A DNA stretch of 40,506 nt from positions 1-40,506 of the forward strand of contig NZ_JARVCN010000044.1 in assembly GCF_038442745.1 (NCBI RefSeq). The letters are read 5' to 3'. The notes beneath the pieces are model-generated. The model was given only the letters and a program-made list of their open reading frames with translations. It searched no databases and had not been told where the DNA came from. Source of the DNA: Crocosphaera sp038442745. Its GTDB lineage: Bacteria > Cyanobacteriota > Cyanobacteriia > Cyanobacteriales > Microcystaceae. The position numbers and the translations under genes are program-made. This document shows, piece after piece, positions 1-9,208 of the stretch (positions within the stretch are counted from its first letter, which is position 1; each line of letters starts with the position of its first letter).

Positions 1-1
1 A

Positions 2-49
2 GACTTAGCTTCTGCTGAGCCTGTATCTGCTCCTGTAATCAATGGTTAA
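2..49 (+). CDS. psbA: Photosystem II D1 protein, 3' end only
   Basis: Only the last 15 codons are in the window, reading DLASAEPVSAPVING and then TAA. This matches the C-terminus of cyanobacterial D1, where the mature chain ends in ...LDLA and the following short extension is removed by the CtpA protease so that the manganese cluster can assemble. Here the extension after the DLA would be 12 residues ending in ING, in keeping with the usual ...P-[AV]-[VI]-N-G ending. The gene is followed by a strong intrinsic terminator at 91-118. The call rests on this short tail alone; the rest lies upstream of the window. Confidence 0.82.
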   Translation, partial: DLASAEPVSAPVING

Positions 50-90
50 TTCCTTTGATAACAATCAAATATTAAGATACTAACAGAAAG

Positions 91-118
91 GCACTCCCAG
101 AGATGGGGGTGCTTTTTT
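91..118 (+). terminator. Intrinsic terminator after psbA
   Basis: GCACTCCC (91-98) pairs with GGGGGTGC (105-112), with one G-T pair, around a 6-nt loop, and is followed by six T's (113-118). It lies about 40 nt after the psbA stop and reads in the same direction. It also shows that the UPF0182 gene downstream needs its own promoter. Confidence 0.85.
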
Positions 119-176
119 GTTTTTGGTAATAATATATAAATATGTTCCTCCCCCAGAGAGTCTCATAATTTTAATT

Positions 177-3161
177 ATGTCAAGATTTTTGAACCATTCT
201 CTAACTAAATTGATTGCTTTTTTATTAGGTATTGGCTTAATAGTTGAATTAATGTGTCGTATTATTGCGGAAGGACTTTGGTTTCAAGAAGTGGGTTATG
301 TAGATATCTTTTACAAACAATTATTATGGCGTTTGGGATTATGGGTTATTGTTAGTGGTTTTTCTTTCTGGTTTTTATTGGGAAATTTGCGCCGAGCAAA
401 ACGTTATCAATGGCATTTTATTCCTCAAATCACCATAAGCAACAAAAAGCGCAATAAAGTGAGAAAAAGAACGCCCGGAGTTACTCCGGAGTCTCCTTCT
501 TTTGGTCTTTTGAAGTTAATTATGTTTCTTGTTAGTTTGAGTAGTTTAATAGGATTAATGCTACTTTATTATGGTCAAGTAGCTTATGATTCTTGGACAC
601 CAGACTTCACCTTACCAAATATAACCCCTCCTTTACCCACTCCCTTCTTTTTAGATTCCCTTCCTGAAATTTTATCTCAATTCAGCAATCAGTTGTGGAA
701 AGTAGGAATTGTCGGGGTGATTGTTATACTTATTTTTGTCAATACTCAATTGTATTTGAAGATAGTATCTTTATTTTTTAGCATAATATTTGGACTAGGT
801 TTATCCGGGAACTGGACAAGAGTTTTACAATATTTTTATCCTACAAACTTTGGGGAAACTGATCCTCAATTTAGCTTAGACATTAGCTTCTATATTTTTT
901 CTTTTCCTTTCCTAAGATTACTTGTTTTCTGGCTAGGTGGTTTATTTTTATTAGGTTTTGTTGTAGTTAGTATAACTTATTTATTCTCAGCAAATAGTTT
1001 ATCTCAGGGAAAATTTCCAGGATTCTCCCGAGATCAACTTCGTCATTTATATATTCTATGTGGTCTTTTTATGTCCATTGCTGGACTTTATCACTGGTTG
1101 ACTAGGTATCAATTATTGTATTCTACTCAAGGAGTTGTTTTTGGGGTTAGTTACACAGATGTTCACTTTCTGTTACCTGCTTACACCATTACAAGTCTTT
1201 TGGCTATTATTATTTCTTTATGGTTGCTAATTAAAGGCATAACAGGACAAGGAAAATATAGTCAAATACGTTTATCAAAGCGTTCAAAACTGAATAATCT
1301 TCCTTTTTCTCCTATTCCTTTTGTAATCTACTTTTCAATCATAATCATATCATTTTTAGGTCAGCAAGGAGTACAAAGTCTTGTTGTAGAACCGAATGAA
1401 TTAGCAAGGGAAACCCCTTATATAAAACGTAATATTAACCTAACTCGTCATGCTTTCGGTTTAGATAAAATTGAAATTGAGACTTTAAATGCGACGGCAA
1501 ACTTAACAGTAGATGCTTTGAGTCAAAATAGTCTAACTATTAATAATATCCGACTCTGGGATTCTCGTCCATTGCTAGAAACTAACCGTCAATTACAACA
1601 ATTACGCCTTTATTATAAGTTCAATGATGCAGATATTGATCGTTATACAATTCCCGTTAAAAATAGTAGTGATTCAGCTAAAATTGCTAAACAGCAAGTA
1701 TTAATCGCTGCTAGAGAACTGGATTATAATGAAGTACCAGAACAAGCAAAAACTTGGGTCAACAAACACCTTGTTTATACTCACGGTTATGGGTTTACTT
1801 TATCACCAGTTAATCGAGTTGCTCAAGGGGGTTTACCTTTCTATTTTGTGCAGAATATTGGCACAGAAAATAATTCAGGAGACTTGCAAACATCTAGTGC
1901 TTTAATTCGAGATAGTATTTCTATTGATAACCCAAGAATTTACTTTGGGGAATCAACTAATACTTATATTATGACTAATACCGAAGTCAAAGAATTAGAT
2001 TATCCTAGTGGTCAAGATAATGTTTATAATATTTACGATGGTAGAGGAGGAATTAAGTTAAAAAGTTGGATCAAAAGATTGTTATTTGCCAACTACTTAA
2101 AAGATTGGCAAATGATTTTTACCCGCAATTTTACCCCAGAAACTAAATTAATTTTTCGGCGCAATATCAATCGAAGAATTAGAACAATTGCTCCTTTTTT
2201 AAGGTTTGATCGTGACCCTTATTTAGTGACAGCTACAGTTAAAGATGATAGTGAAAAAACGACAAAAACTACTTTATATTGGATGATTGACGCTTATACT
2301 ACCAGCAATCGTTATCCTTATTCCGAACCAGGAGATCGCCCTTTCAATTACATTCGTAATTCGGTTAAAATTATTATTGATGCTTATAACGGTGACGTTG
2401 ATTTTTATATTGTTGATCCCAATGACCCCTTAATACAAACCTGGCAAAAAGTCTTTCCAACTCTTTTTAAACCTTTATCAGAAATGCCGAGTTCTCTTAA
2501 AGTTCATATTCGTTATCCAAAAGATTTATACAACACTCAATCAGAACGTTTATTAACTTATCACATGACCGACCCACAAGTATTTTACAATAGGGAAGAT
2601 CAATGGCGTATTCCTCAAGAGATTTATGGAGAAAATCAACAACCCATTGACCCTTATTATTTATTAATGAGTCTTACCAATGAGGCGCAAGAATTTATTT
2701 TATTTAGTGTTTACACTCCTACTAGCAGAAACAATTTAATTGCTGGTTTATTTGCTCGTTCTGATGAAGAAAATTATGGTAAGATGTTAATGTTTGAATT
2801 ACCAAAGCAACGGGTTATTTACGGACCAGAACAAATCGAAGCCTTAATAAATCAAGATCCTGTTATTTCTCAACAAATTTCTCTCTGGAACCGTCAAGGA
2901 TCTCGAGTAATTCAAGGTAATTTATTGGTTATTCCTTTCTTCACAGAACAATCTTTGCTATATGTTGAACCCTTATATTTAGAAGCAGAACAAAATAGTT
3001 TACCTACTTTAGCAAGAGTTATTGTAGCTTATGAAAATCAAATTGTGATGTCAGAAACCCTAGATCAAGCATTAAACTCTATTTTTGAACCTGACAAAGT
3101 AAATTCATCGACCATTATTCGAGAAGTAGATCAAGAAGAAGAAATAATTATCAATAATTAA
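177..3161 (+). CDS. UPF0182 family integral membrane protein
   Basis: A 994-residue protein of the UPF0182 (COG1615) family, conserved in cyanobacteria and actinobacteria and without an established biochemical role. The N-terminal third holds about seven hydrophobic segments (roughly residues 10-30, 45-70, 115-135, 175-200, 245-275, 290-310 and 335-355, with another near 385). A long polar domain follows, rich in family-like motifs such as NIRLWDSRPLLETNRQLQQ, then ending in an acidic tail. I chose the ATG at 177 (MSRFLNHS). A longer frame exists from a TTG at 117, but that codon lies inside the psbA terminator T-run. The gene stands alone between the psbA terminator and a convergent operon. 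Family membership is clear; function is unknown. Confidence 0.88.
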   Translation: MSRFLNHSLTKLIAFLLGIGLIVELMCRIIAEGLWFQEVGYVDIFYKQLLWRLGLWVIVSGFSFWFLLGNLRRAKRYQWHFIPQITISNKKRNKVRKRTPGVTPESPSFGLLKLIMFLVSLSSLIGLMLLYYGQVAYDSWTPDFTLPNITPPLPTPFFLDSLPEILSQFSNQLWKVGIVGVIVILIFVNTQLYLKIVSLFFSIIFGLGLSGNWTRVLQYFYPTNFGETDPQFSLDISFYIFSFPFLRLLVFWLGGLFLLGFVVVSITYLFSANSLSQGKFPGFSRDQLRHLYILCGLFMSIAGLYHWLTRYQLLYSTQGVVFGVSYTDVHFLLPAYTITSLLAIIISLWLLIKGITGQGKYSQIRLSKRSKLNNLPFSPIPFVIYFSIIIISFLGQQGVQSLVVEPNELARETPYIKRNINLTRHAFGLDKIEIETLNATANLTVDALSQNSLTINNIRLWDSRPLLETNRQLQQLRLYYKFNDADIDRYTIPVKNSSDSAKIAKQQVLIAARELDYNEVPEQAKTWVNKHLVYTHGYGFTLSPVNRVAQGGLPFYFVQNIGTENNSGDLQTSSALIRDSISIDNPRIYFGESTNTYIMTNTEVKELDYPSGQDNVYNIYDGRGGIKLKSWIKRLLFANYLKDWQMIFTRNFTPETKLIFRRNINRRIRTIAPFLRFDRDPYLVTATVKDDSEKTTKTTLYWMIDAYTTSNRYPYSEPGDRPFNYIRNSVKIIIDAYNGDVDFYIVDPNDPLIQTWQKVFPTLFKPLSEMPSSLKVHIRYPKDLYNTQSERLLTYHMTDPQVFYNREDQWRIPQEIYGENQQPIDPYYLLMSLTNEAQEFILFSVYTPTSRNNLIAGLFARSDEENYGKMLMFELPKQRVIYGPEQIEALINQDPVISQQISLWNRQGSRVIQGNLLVIPFFTEQSLLYVEPLYLEAEQNSLPTLARVIVAYENQIVMSETLDQALNSIFEPDKVNSSTIIREVDQEEEIIINN

Positions 3162-3239
3162 AGTTTCTGACTTTGATTTATATATTCATCTGTCAAGGGG
3201 ATTACTTTGAAAGAGATTACATAGTAGGATCAAGATAAA

Positions 3240-3266
3240 TAAAAGGGCTTAATAATATTAAGCCCC
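3240..3266 (-). terminator. Intrinsic terminator of the 4Fe-4S/cNMP operon
   Basis: GGGCTTAAT (3245-3253) and ATTAAGCCC (3257-3265) form a perfect 9-bp stem. Read on the minus strand it is followed by TTTTATTT. It lies 10 nt past the stop of the minus-strand gene. On the plus strand there is no T-run, so it serves the operon ending at 3276. Confidence 0.8.
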
Positions 3267-3275
3267 TAGTGAATT

Positions 3276-6155
3276 CTAACTTACTAACTGTTTTAAATGT
3301 TTTAATTGACGACTTTCTTGTTCAATAACAGCACGAGCGAACCGTTTATCTTGTTCGATCAATTCATTGAGAATTGTTCCTTCAATGACTAGGAAACAGG
3401 CTTTGGGAGAGCTTACAACAACCGTTGCGATCGCTTCTAAATTTCCTAAAATTTCTAATTTGTTTAAGAAATTAACAGGTTCAAGTTCGTCAACAATTAC
3501 TGTGTCATCTTCTTGGATTTGATGACATTCAACTTGCCCATCTAACAATAAAAACAAGTCTTTGATAACCTCTCCTTGTTCCCAAATAATTTCTGATTCA
3601 CTGTACTCTTTGATGGGAACTTGATAGGATAATTCCATTAAGCTTTCTGCTCTTAATCCCTTTAACAAATCACAACTGGATAAATATAATAGTCGTTCTA
3701 ATGGGGTAACAATTTTAGTTTCTTGTTCTTCAGTTTCAGCGACAATTTGTTGTGCAGTTTCTTTTAAGGAAGGATTCAACATTAAATAGGAATCTAATAG
3801 TTGACTTGCTTGTTGTTGACCCCGTTTTCTGTCTAATTTATTTAATAAATAAAGGCTGACAGTTTTGGTTAAAGAATCTGGTTCTGATAGTAAAGTTTCT
3901 AAATAACTAATCATTAATTCTTCAGAGACTTTAGGAGGAATTAACTCAGCTAATTTTAACTGCTGTTTTAGACGAGATAAGTAAATATCATTCAATCTTT
4001 CAGTCCATTTTTGATCATGATTTTCTAGGAGATGAGGTAATACATTAGGAGTTAATGTAGCCAAAGCTAACACTAATCGAGTCCCCTTGGTTCCGGAGTC
4101 CGACTGTTCCAAAATTTTCAGCATCCCCTTAGCAATCACTTTCTGTTTTTGAGAAACAGTATTGCGTAAGATTTCTAACCCTTTACGTAAATGAGGTATG
4201 TTTAAAACTTCAGGGGGATACAAGAGAGTTAGTTCTATATCGTACAAATCTTGTAATTGTTGTAAGAGAAGATTACTACGGCGTTCGAGTTGAGATTCTT
4301 CATCTAAATTAGCAATAATTTGATTTTCTTCTTCCAAAGTAATGCCATATTCCCGTGATAAAGATTCAACGCTTCCCCCTTCTTTATCTAACACATCACT
4401 GACTGATTTTTCTTTTTTAACTACTTTTAATAGTTCTCTTCCTAATCCTTTTGCCCCCCTTCTTCGTTTACTACCGACCATACCTCGAATTCGTTGGCGG
4501 AAACTTTGTAAACGCAACTGATTTTCACGGGAACGCTGTTGATTAGGATCTAATAATTCTGGATCTTCTACTCCTAGCTCGGTTAAAATAGTCAAGTGTT
4601 CTTGCTCACTAACTCCTAATTCTCCCCGCATTTGTTGTAGCACTTCTAAACTACTAGCCGAGTTAACATACCCTTCTTCTAAAGAATCTCGCAAAATTCC
4701 TTTGTATGCTTCTAGACGTTTATCACCAGTAAAACCAGGAAGAATTTTAGCTAATACATAAACTTCGTCTGCACTCAGTAAGTCTAAAGAACGACCTTCT
4801 AAGAATCGAGATACATCGACTTTTAAACGGTTTAATTGTTTTCTTAATCGGTTAGCTAAGCTTTCTCTAGAATAGCGTTCAGAACTTCTAGACCAGGTAC
4901 GGTATAACCATAAACTACTAGCTAAAACTAATAGCAAATTAAATAAATATTGAAACTGTACTGGAAATTTAGAAATATAAGCTCGTCCTGCAAAAATAAA
5001 GAAAAAATTGAACACCCAAAAGGTTGTTAATGTAAAAATTTGATGTTGTAATTGCTGATTATTTAAAGAAGGATTCCGTTTTAATTGATAGCTTTTATAA
5101 ACTTTTTCCAGTTGTATTCCTAAAAAATAAGCACCAGCCATAGAAGCGGCAAGCGTTAGAGGTGCAGCAATCAATCGAGGAATGGGAATGGCTACATTAA
5201 AGATATAAAATCCTGGAGAAAATAGTAATCCTAGCTGATTTTCTTGATGAGTCCAAGCACCAGACAAAAGATAAGCCCAACTTCCTGAATAGAGATAGTA
5301 ATATAAGAAAAAACCGAATACTAAACCCGCATAACTATAGTACAATATCTTGTAGTCTGGTTTTTTAATAGCGTCCCAGTAGGCGCGTTCTGCATCGATG
5401 TCAACACAGGGACTATTACAAGCAACACAAGCACTACTTTCTGTTCCGTCCGGGTTTGGACGACGACACATAGATTGAGTAATTAATGTTTTTTGTCCTT
5501 CGTGAGCAATACTATTTAAAAGTCCTCTGGGTTCCCCATAAAAAGCTTGGACTGGGGCCATGGGACAAAAATATTGGCACCAGGTTTTACCCGCGTAAAG
5601 ATACCCTACTAAAATAGCAGAACCAATAGTAAATAGTAGGAAAGATCCCAAGACAATACGATTGGAATCATAAAATAAAAGCCTCCCGCAAACACCAACA
5701 TATAATAAACCCATTTGTAGTTTTAAATGGTTTTTTCCTAACCAGGAATTACTTTTAATTTTAACTAATTCATAATGAGTTTTTCCTGTTTCTTTATTAA
5801 CTCTCTTTCTTTGTCTCTGCTTTCCTAAAGCTCTAAATATTTGAGACATAAAACCTAATGGACAAATTCTTCGCCAAAATTCGTGACCAAAAATTAGCAG
5901 GATAAACACACCACTAGGAACAATTAAACCCCAAAATAAAGAAGATCCTAAACCGTAGGGTTGTTCTTCTAAACAAGTACCTTGAACTTTAACACAGGTA
6001 TCAAGATTTAATTTAAACGGACTCCAATAGGCATTAAAATGAGTTAACAAAGGAGAAATTGGATCATAAAAGAGGGAAAAAATGAGGATTAGCCAACCAC
6101 AAGCTAAACCAAATCTTACCCGATGCATTACTTTTTCGGGAATGTTAGCTAACAT
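3276..6155 (-). CDS. Polytopic 4Fe-4S (NapH-like) protein with C-terminal cNMP-binding domain
   Basis: A 959-residue membrane redox/regulatory protein. The first ~430 residues carry several hydrophobic helices and polyferredoxin-type cysteine motifs: ICPLGF near residue 98, WCQYFCP near 190, and a third group C-x12-C-x2-C-x3-C (ending ACVACNSPC) near 230-250. This layout is typical of NapH/CcoG-like iron-sulfur membrane proteins. The middle is charged and helical, with coiled-coil and repeat-like character. The last ~130 residues look like a Crp-type cyclic-nucleotide-binding fold, with a WEQGE ... LFLLLDGQVE pattern. I took the ATG at 6155; the frame extends five codons to a TTG at 6170. It is the last gene of a three-gene operon, 35 nt after its neighbour's stop. 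Electron donor, acceptor and ligand are unknown. Confidence 0.78.
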   Translation of the reverse strand: MLANIPEKVMHRVRFGLACGWLILIFSLFYDPISPLLTHFNAYWSPFKLNLDTCVKVQGTCLEEQPYGLGSSLFWGLIVPSGVFILLIFGHEFWRRICPLGFMSQIFRALGKQRQRKRVNKETGKTHYELVKIKSNSWLGKNHLKLQMGLLYVGVCGRLLFYDSNRIVLGSFLLFTIGSAILVGYLYAGKTWCQYFCPMAPVQAFYGEPRGLLNSIAHEGQKTLITQSMCRRPNPDGTESSACVACNSPCVDIDAERAYWDAIKKPDYKILYYSYAGLVFGFFLYYYLYSGSWAYLLSGAWTHQENQLGLLFSPGFYIFNVAIPIPRLIAAPLTLAASMAGAYFLGIQLEKVYKSYQLKRNPSLNNQQLQHQIFTLTTFWVFNFFFIFAGRAYISKFPVQFQYLFNLLLVLASSLWLYRTWSRSSERYSRESLANRLRKQLNRLKVDVSRFLEGRSLDLLSADEVYVLAKILPGFTGDKRLEAYKGILRDSLEEGYVNSASSLEVLQQMRGELGVSEQEHLTILTELGVEDPELLDPNQQRSRENQLRLQSFRQRIRGMVGSKRRRGAKGLGRELLKVVKKEKSVSDVLDKEGGSVESLSREYGITLEEENQIIANLDEESQLERRSNLLLQQLQDLYDIELTLLYPPEVLNIPHLRKGLEILRNTVSQKQKVIAKGMLKILEQSDSGTKGTRLVLALATLTPNVLPHLLENHDQKWTERLNDIYLSRLKQQLKLAELIPPKVSEELMISYLETLLSEPDSLTKTVSLYLLNKLDRKRGQQQASQLLDSYLMLNPSLKETAQQIVAETEEQETKIVTPLERLLYLSSCDLLKGLRAESLMELSYQVPIKEYSESEIIWEQGEVIKDLFLLLDGQVECHQIQEDDTVIVDELEPVNFLNKLEILGNLEAIATVVVSSPKACFLVIEGTILNELIEQDKRFARAVIEQESRQLKHLKQLVS

Positions 6156-6190
6156 GAGATTTAAAATCAATAAAATAATAAAATACTAAA

Positions 6191-6532
6191 TTATGAATCA
6201 CCAGACTGTTCTAGAGAAAGTTGTTTAGCCTTTTTCTTATTGGCTAATTTTTTAAATAGAGATTGTCCTTTTTTCTGAGCATGAGTAACACGATAATAGC
6301 GTTCTTCTTCCTCAAGTGTTTCCTCGAGAAATCCTTTTTTTAATAAAGCTTGTAAGCTGTTTAATGCAGTTTGTTCGTCTTGGCAAAGATGAATCGCAAT
6401 ATCGAGTAAACTAGGTTTCTTTTCTCTTCGGATCCAGTTAATTAAATGTTGCTGTTCTTTTGGTAATTTCTGCAACTCACGGAAGGACAGACCAGAGGAA
6501 GAAGACGAAACGCCTTTCGATAAATTAGCCAT
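6191..6532 (-). CDS. Small conserved-looking protein, possible winged-helix fold
   Basis: A 113-residue soluble protein that I do not recognise. It starts at the ATG at 6532 (MANLSKG), 17 nt after the stop of the MinD-like gene, so the two are surely cotranscribed. A longer in-frame extension to 6619 would overlap the upstream gene and is rejected. After a Ser-rich N-terminus, residues ~20-85 read as short helices with a hydrophobic pattern: LQKLPKEQQHLINWIRREKK, then a segment resembling a winged-helix wing and recognition helix (ALNSLQALLKKGFLEE ... RYYRVTH). The C-terminus is strongly basic (KKLANKKKAKQ). A DNA- or protein-binding helper of the flanking ATPase and iron-sulfur protein is a guess. 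Confidence 0.7.
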   Translation of the reverse strand: MANLSKGVSSSSSGLSFRELQKLPKEQQHLINWIRREKKPSLLDIAIHLCQDEQTALNSLQALLKKGFLEETLEEEERYYRVTHAQKKGQSLFKKLANKKKAKQLSLEQSGDS

Positions 6533-6549
6533 AATAATATCCTCTGGAA

Positions 6550-7326
6550 TTAACCTTGAATGTGGGAAACAATATGCTGCACTTCTTTCGTTAATGGATG
6601 GTCTGGGTGCTGTAAGCAAAAAAGTCCTTGGCTTCCTAAACGCAACATCTCTGTAGATAAAGGTAAAATACCGGCTACAGGCAATTGATAAGTTTCGTGA
6701 ACTTTATCTTTCAAAACGCCAAAATCGATGTCTGGTAAGGCCTTATTCACCACCAAGAGCATTTTAGGAACTTCTAATTCCCTCGCCACTTCCACAATAA
6801 CTGCGGTCCCCAAATAGTCTTGTTGATCTGGTCGTAAAATGATTACCAACGCGGTAGACAAGCCAATAGAAAGTAAGGTTTCTTCGTTTAATCCTGGGTG
6901 GGTATCTACAAAAAGATAATCTAACTCAAGGGTTTCTCCCACCTCATAAAATCCTTGTTGCAGCAATTCTACGTCGTACCCTTCGCTGAGAATGGTGGCA
7001 ATATCCTCACTCTTCATGCTCGAAGGAATTAAGAAAATTTTTCCGTTGGGGTTAGCCTTAACTTCATCGGGACGATCCAGGACATAACTAACATCATAAG
7101 CAATTTGTTCGACGGGACAATCGTCATCCCAGAGATAATCGTTGAGGGTTTTATTGATTTTTGTTTCATCCAGGCGAAAAAGAATATGAATTCCTGGAGA
7201 CTGGATATCGGTATCAACTATACCCACGCGCTTACCTAACATAGCCATAGAGGTAGCTAAGTTGGCTGTCATGTTAGATTTTCCTGTTCCACCGCGATAG
7301 GAATGGATAGAGACAATATGAGTCAT
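6550..7326 (-). CDS. MinD/ParA-family P-loop ATPase
   Basis: A 258-residue deviant-Walker ATPase of the MinD/ParA/Mrp class. The P-loop at residues 10-18 reads YRGGTGKSN: the signature first lysine of the KGGxGKT motif is arginine here, while the catalytic P-loop lysine (K16) is kept. Downstream are VGIVDTDIQSPG (switch I region), DYLFVDTHPGLNEETL (Walker B-like) and LLVVNKAL (nucleotide-base motif). I chose the ATG at 7326 (MTHIVSIHS) because the P-loop then lies at the usual distance from the N-terminus; 11 more codons are open upstream. It is the first gene of the operon with the small protein and the 4Fe-4S/cNMP protein. It may position or assemble that membrane protein, or act as a CooC/Mrp-like metallocluster helper. 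This is inference. Confidence 0.82.
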   Translation of the reverse strand: MTHIVSIHSYRGGTGKSNMTANLATSMAMLGKRVGIVDTDIQSPGIHILFRLDETKINKTLNDYLWDDDCPVEQIAYDVSYVLDRPDEVKANPNGKIFLIPSSMKSEDIATILSEGYDVELLQQGFYEVGETLELDYLFVDTHPGLNEETLLSIGLSTALVIILRPDQQDYLGTAVIVEVARELEVPKMLLVVNKALPDIDFGVLKDKVHETYQLPVAGILPLSTEMLRLGSQGLFCLQHPDHPLTKEVQHIVSHIQG

Positions 7327-7688
7327 AATCAGATTCAATAGGTAATGGGGTGCAATCAAGATAGGAGTCGGTTCATCTCAAATATCGATTAGATAACTGG
7401 ATGAACAAACGGGGTTAGAGCTAATTTTCAGATTCCTCGAGCTTATAAAGAAACACTGATTTTTTGGTATCAACGATTATTTCGTTTATGAAGAAAGACC
7501 ATAAACATTCGTCTGTACTCCGTCAGCATTTCTTCTCTTGTGTTTACTATCACACTGCTGTTGTGATCCCTCTAACAATATTATCTTTCCCAAAAATGCG
7601 GCGTAAGTTATCACAGGTGGAATTACGTTAAATAGAAAAACTGGACAAGATTTTGTCCAGTTTCCCATTACCTAGCGGTGTTAAGCAT
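7327..7688. other. Intergenic gap with terminator and presumed operon promoter
   Basis: These 362 bases separate the MinD-like operon from the mini-protein gene upstream. The only clear structure is the minus-strand terminator at 7631-7663. The remainder must hold the operon promoter, but I see no convincing -35/-10 pair. A 60-codon open frame at 7486-7668 runs straight through the terminator hairpin and is not credible. Confidence 0.5.
7631..7663 (-). terminator. Intrinsic terminator of the mini-protein gene
   Basis: AAACTGGACAA (7638-7648) and TTGTCCAGTTT (7653-7663) form a perfect 11-bp stem with a 4-nt loop. On the minus strand it is followed by TTctattt after a stem ending in TTT, 26 nt past the stop of the 60-residue ORF. 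It isolates that gene from the MinD-like operon. Confidence 0.82.
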
Positions 7689-7871
7689 TTATTCGTGGGG
7701 GAATTTAAGTAGGGGTAAGCGATCGCCTCTAAAGATTTCTTCGCTCTGTTCTCCCCACTCTGAAAAGTCTTTACTAATGTTTTTCATCATCATTAGTCCT
7801 GCCAATAAGGGAAAGGTTGCTACACTAAGCCCCATAGTTATTAATTGGGAATTCTGATTTTGATTACTCAT
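7689..7871 (-). CDS. Single-helix mini-protein, unknown function
   Basis: A 60-residue protein starting MSNQNQNSQL. Residues ~10-28 (LITMGLSVATFPLLAGLMMM) form one likely membrane helix. The remainder is polar and acidic with a GDRLPLLKFPHE end. I did not recognise a family. I believe it is real because a perfect terminator follows 26 nt after the stop and the codon pattern is clean. No strong ribosome-binding site is seen before the ATG. It lies divergent from the 261-residue membrane protein and upstream of the MinD-like operon, on the same strand. Confidence 0.6.
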   Translation of the reverse strand: MSNQNQNSQLITMGLSVATFPLLAGLMMMKNISKDFSEWGEQSEEIFRGDRLPLLKFPHE

Positions 7872-8265
7872 GGTTTTAAATTACGATACGATTTTGATCC
7901 TAAAAGAATTTCGTGGGACGATCAACTAGCCCCTAAGCCATCGATTAATAATTAAAAGATGATAGTAGCTTGAGCTTTTGTGTTGAGGTTTTGCCGTTCC
8001 TCGTTGCCTCCAAAGCAACAGCCTTGGTAAATTTTTTCTACAGACTACCCCCAAATTATAAAAATTTCCTAAAAATTTGAGAATAAAATTTTTGTACTAT
8101 TTAAGTATAAATCAAGAATATTGATAAGATGAGCAAATATTGTTTAACCCATCGTTAAATAATACATCCATTCAGGATGCAATGGAACAATCTAAAAAGC
8201 GTCACAAATATTAGTTTATCTTGTTCAAGATATGTCAAAATAAAATTAAAAAATAAGAGCAAATC
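7872..8265. other. Divergent intergenic region with a small hairpin
   Basis: This 394-base stretch lies between two divergent genes, so it should hold both promoters. It contains CCAAAGC-AACA-GCCTTGG around 8012-8029, a 7-bp stem with one mismatch, followed by TAAATTTTTT. That could be the terminator of a short plus-strand RNA or a leader element. The remainder is AT-rich without other clear signals. Confidence 0.35.
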
Positions 8266-9051
8266 ATGAAAAAAACATACGATTACTATTTATATTTTAG
8301 TTTTAGTTTTGGTTTAGGTTTTTTGATTTTAGTGGCATTCTTTTTATTACAATGGTTACAAATTCCTGCGGGCAATTTTATAGATTGGGTGATTGGAGTT
8401 ACCAGCTTTTGGTGGTTACTGACTATTGTTACTATTCCTTGGAATATTTATTTCTCTGCTAAAGAGGTAGCCTCAGAAGCGATAATTTCTCAAGATAAGG
8501 GTATTCTCCTCGATAATAAAAAATTAGACTATATTAATACTGTGAGCAGATGGGCTTTAGTGGTGGCCATCGCCCTTCATCTACTTTCTGGTTTAGGACT
8601 TTATGAACTGGCAGCTTTTGGCATTAGCCCGGTAGGATATATTAGTTGTTTTGCTACATTATTATTAACAGGATTACGACCTGCGGTTAGAGGTTATCAA
8701 TATTTAGCTTATCGTTTATCCACCATTCAACAAGAAATTAAATACCCTCGTGAAGATATTTTAGAATTACGAAATCGCTTCACTAAATTAGAAGAAGAAC
8801 TCAACTCCCTTCAAACGAAATTCAATAGTAGTGATCCCAATTCATGGATTAATAAACAGCAAAATAACTGGGAAATTACTCGCCAAGAAGTAATCACTAT
8901 CGGCGCACAGTTGGATAAATTTGAGGCAAAAAATACTTTAGAACATCAAGAAATTTCTAGGGAAGCAACAAAAGCAATTTCTCAATTAACCGAAGACAGT
9001 AACTTCTTGCATCAAGTTAGGGAGATTATTCGCTTTATAAAAACAGCTTAA
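8266..9051 (+). CDS. Membrane protein with C-terminal coiled coil, unknown function
   Basis: A 261-residue protein I do not recognise. The N-terminal half has four hydrophobic segments at about residues 9-32, 40-62, 88-108 and 112-138, ending with the motif TGLRPAVRGYQYLAYRLS. The C-terminal half (about 150-260) is a heptad-rich helical region (ILELRNRFTKLEEELNSLQ ... LEHQEISREATKAISQL) that should form a cytoplasmic coiled coil. It looks like a membrane-anchored scaffold. It is 157 nt upstream of the AAA ATPase on the same strand and may be cotranscribed with it, but the link is not proven. Confidence 0.65.
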   Translation: MKKTYDYYLYFSFSFGLGFLILVAFFLLQWLQIPAGNFIDWVIGVTSFWWLLTIVTIPWNIYFSAKEVASEAIISQDKGILLDNKKLDYINTVSRWALVVAIALHLLSGLGLYELAAFGISPVGYISCFATLLLTGLRPAVRGYQYLAYRLSTIQQEIKYPREDILELRNRFTKLEEELNSLQTKFNSSDPNSWINKQQNNWEITRQEVITIGAQLDKFEAKNTLEHQEISREATKAISQLTEDSNFLHQVREIIRFIKTA

Positions 9052-9208
9052 TAGTATTATTTTTTCTAATTATTTTAGGTATTTTTTAAGGATGCAAAAA
9101 ATTAGAAACTAGAAAATAATACGCCAATACGTACAAAAGTGAGCTATGTAGATCATAACTATAGGAACTGCTATCATAGTCGGTTAGTTTTCAATAATCT
9201 TTACCAAT

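Noticed and set aside
7486..7668. 60-codon open frame on the minus strand
   Set aside because: It runs through the perfect terminator hairpin of the gene upstream and shows no protein-like features.
7950..8060. Possible small RNA of the Yfr type
   Set aside because: The hairpin and T-run are weak and the conserved core of Yfr1 is not present.
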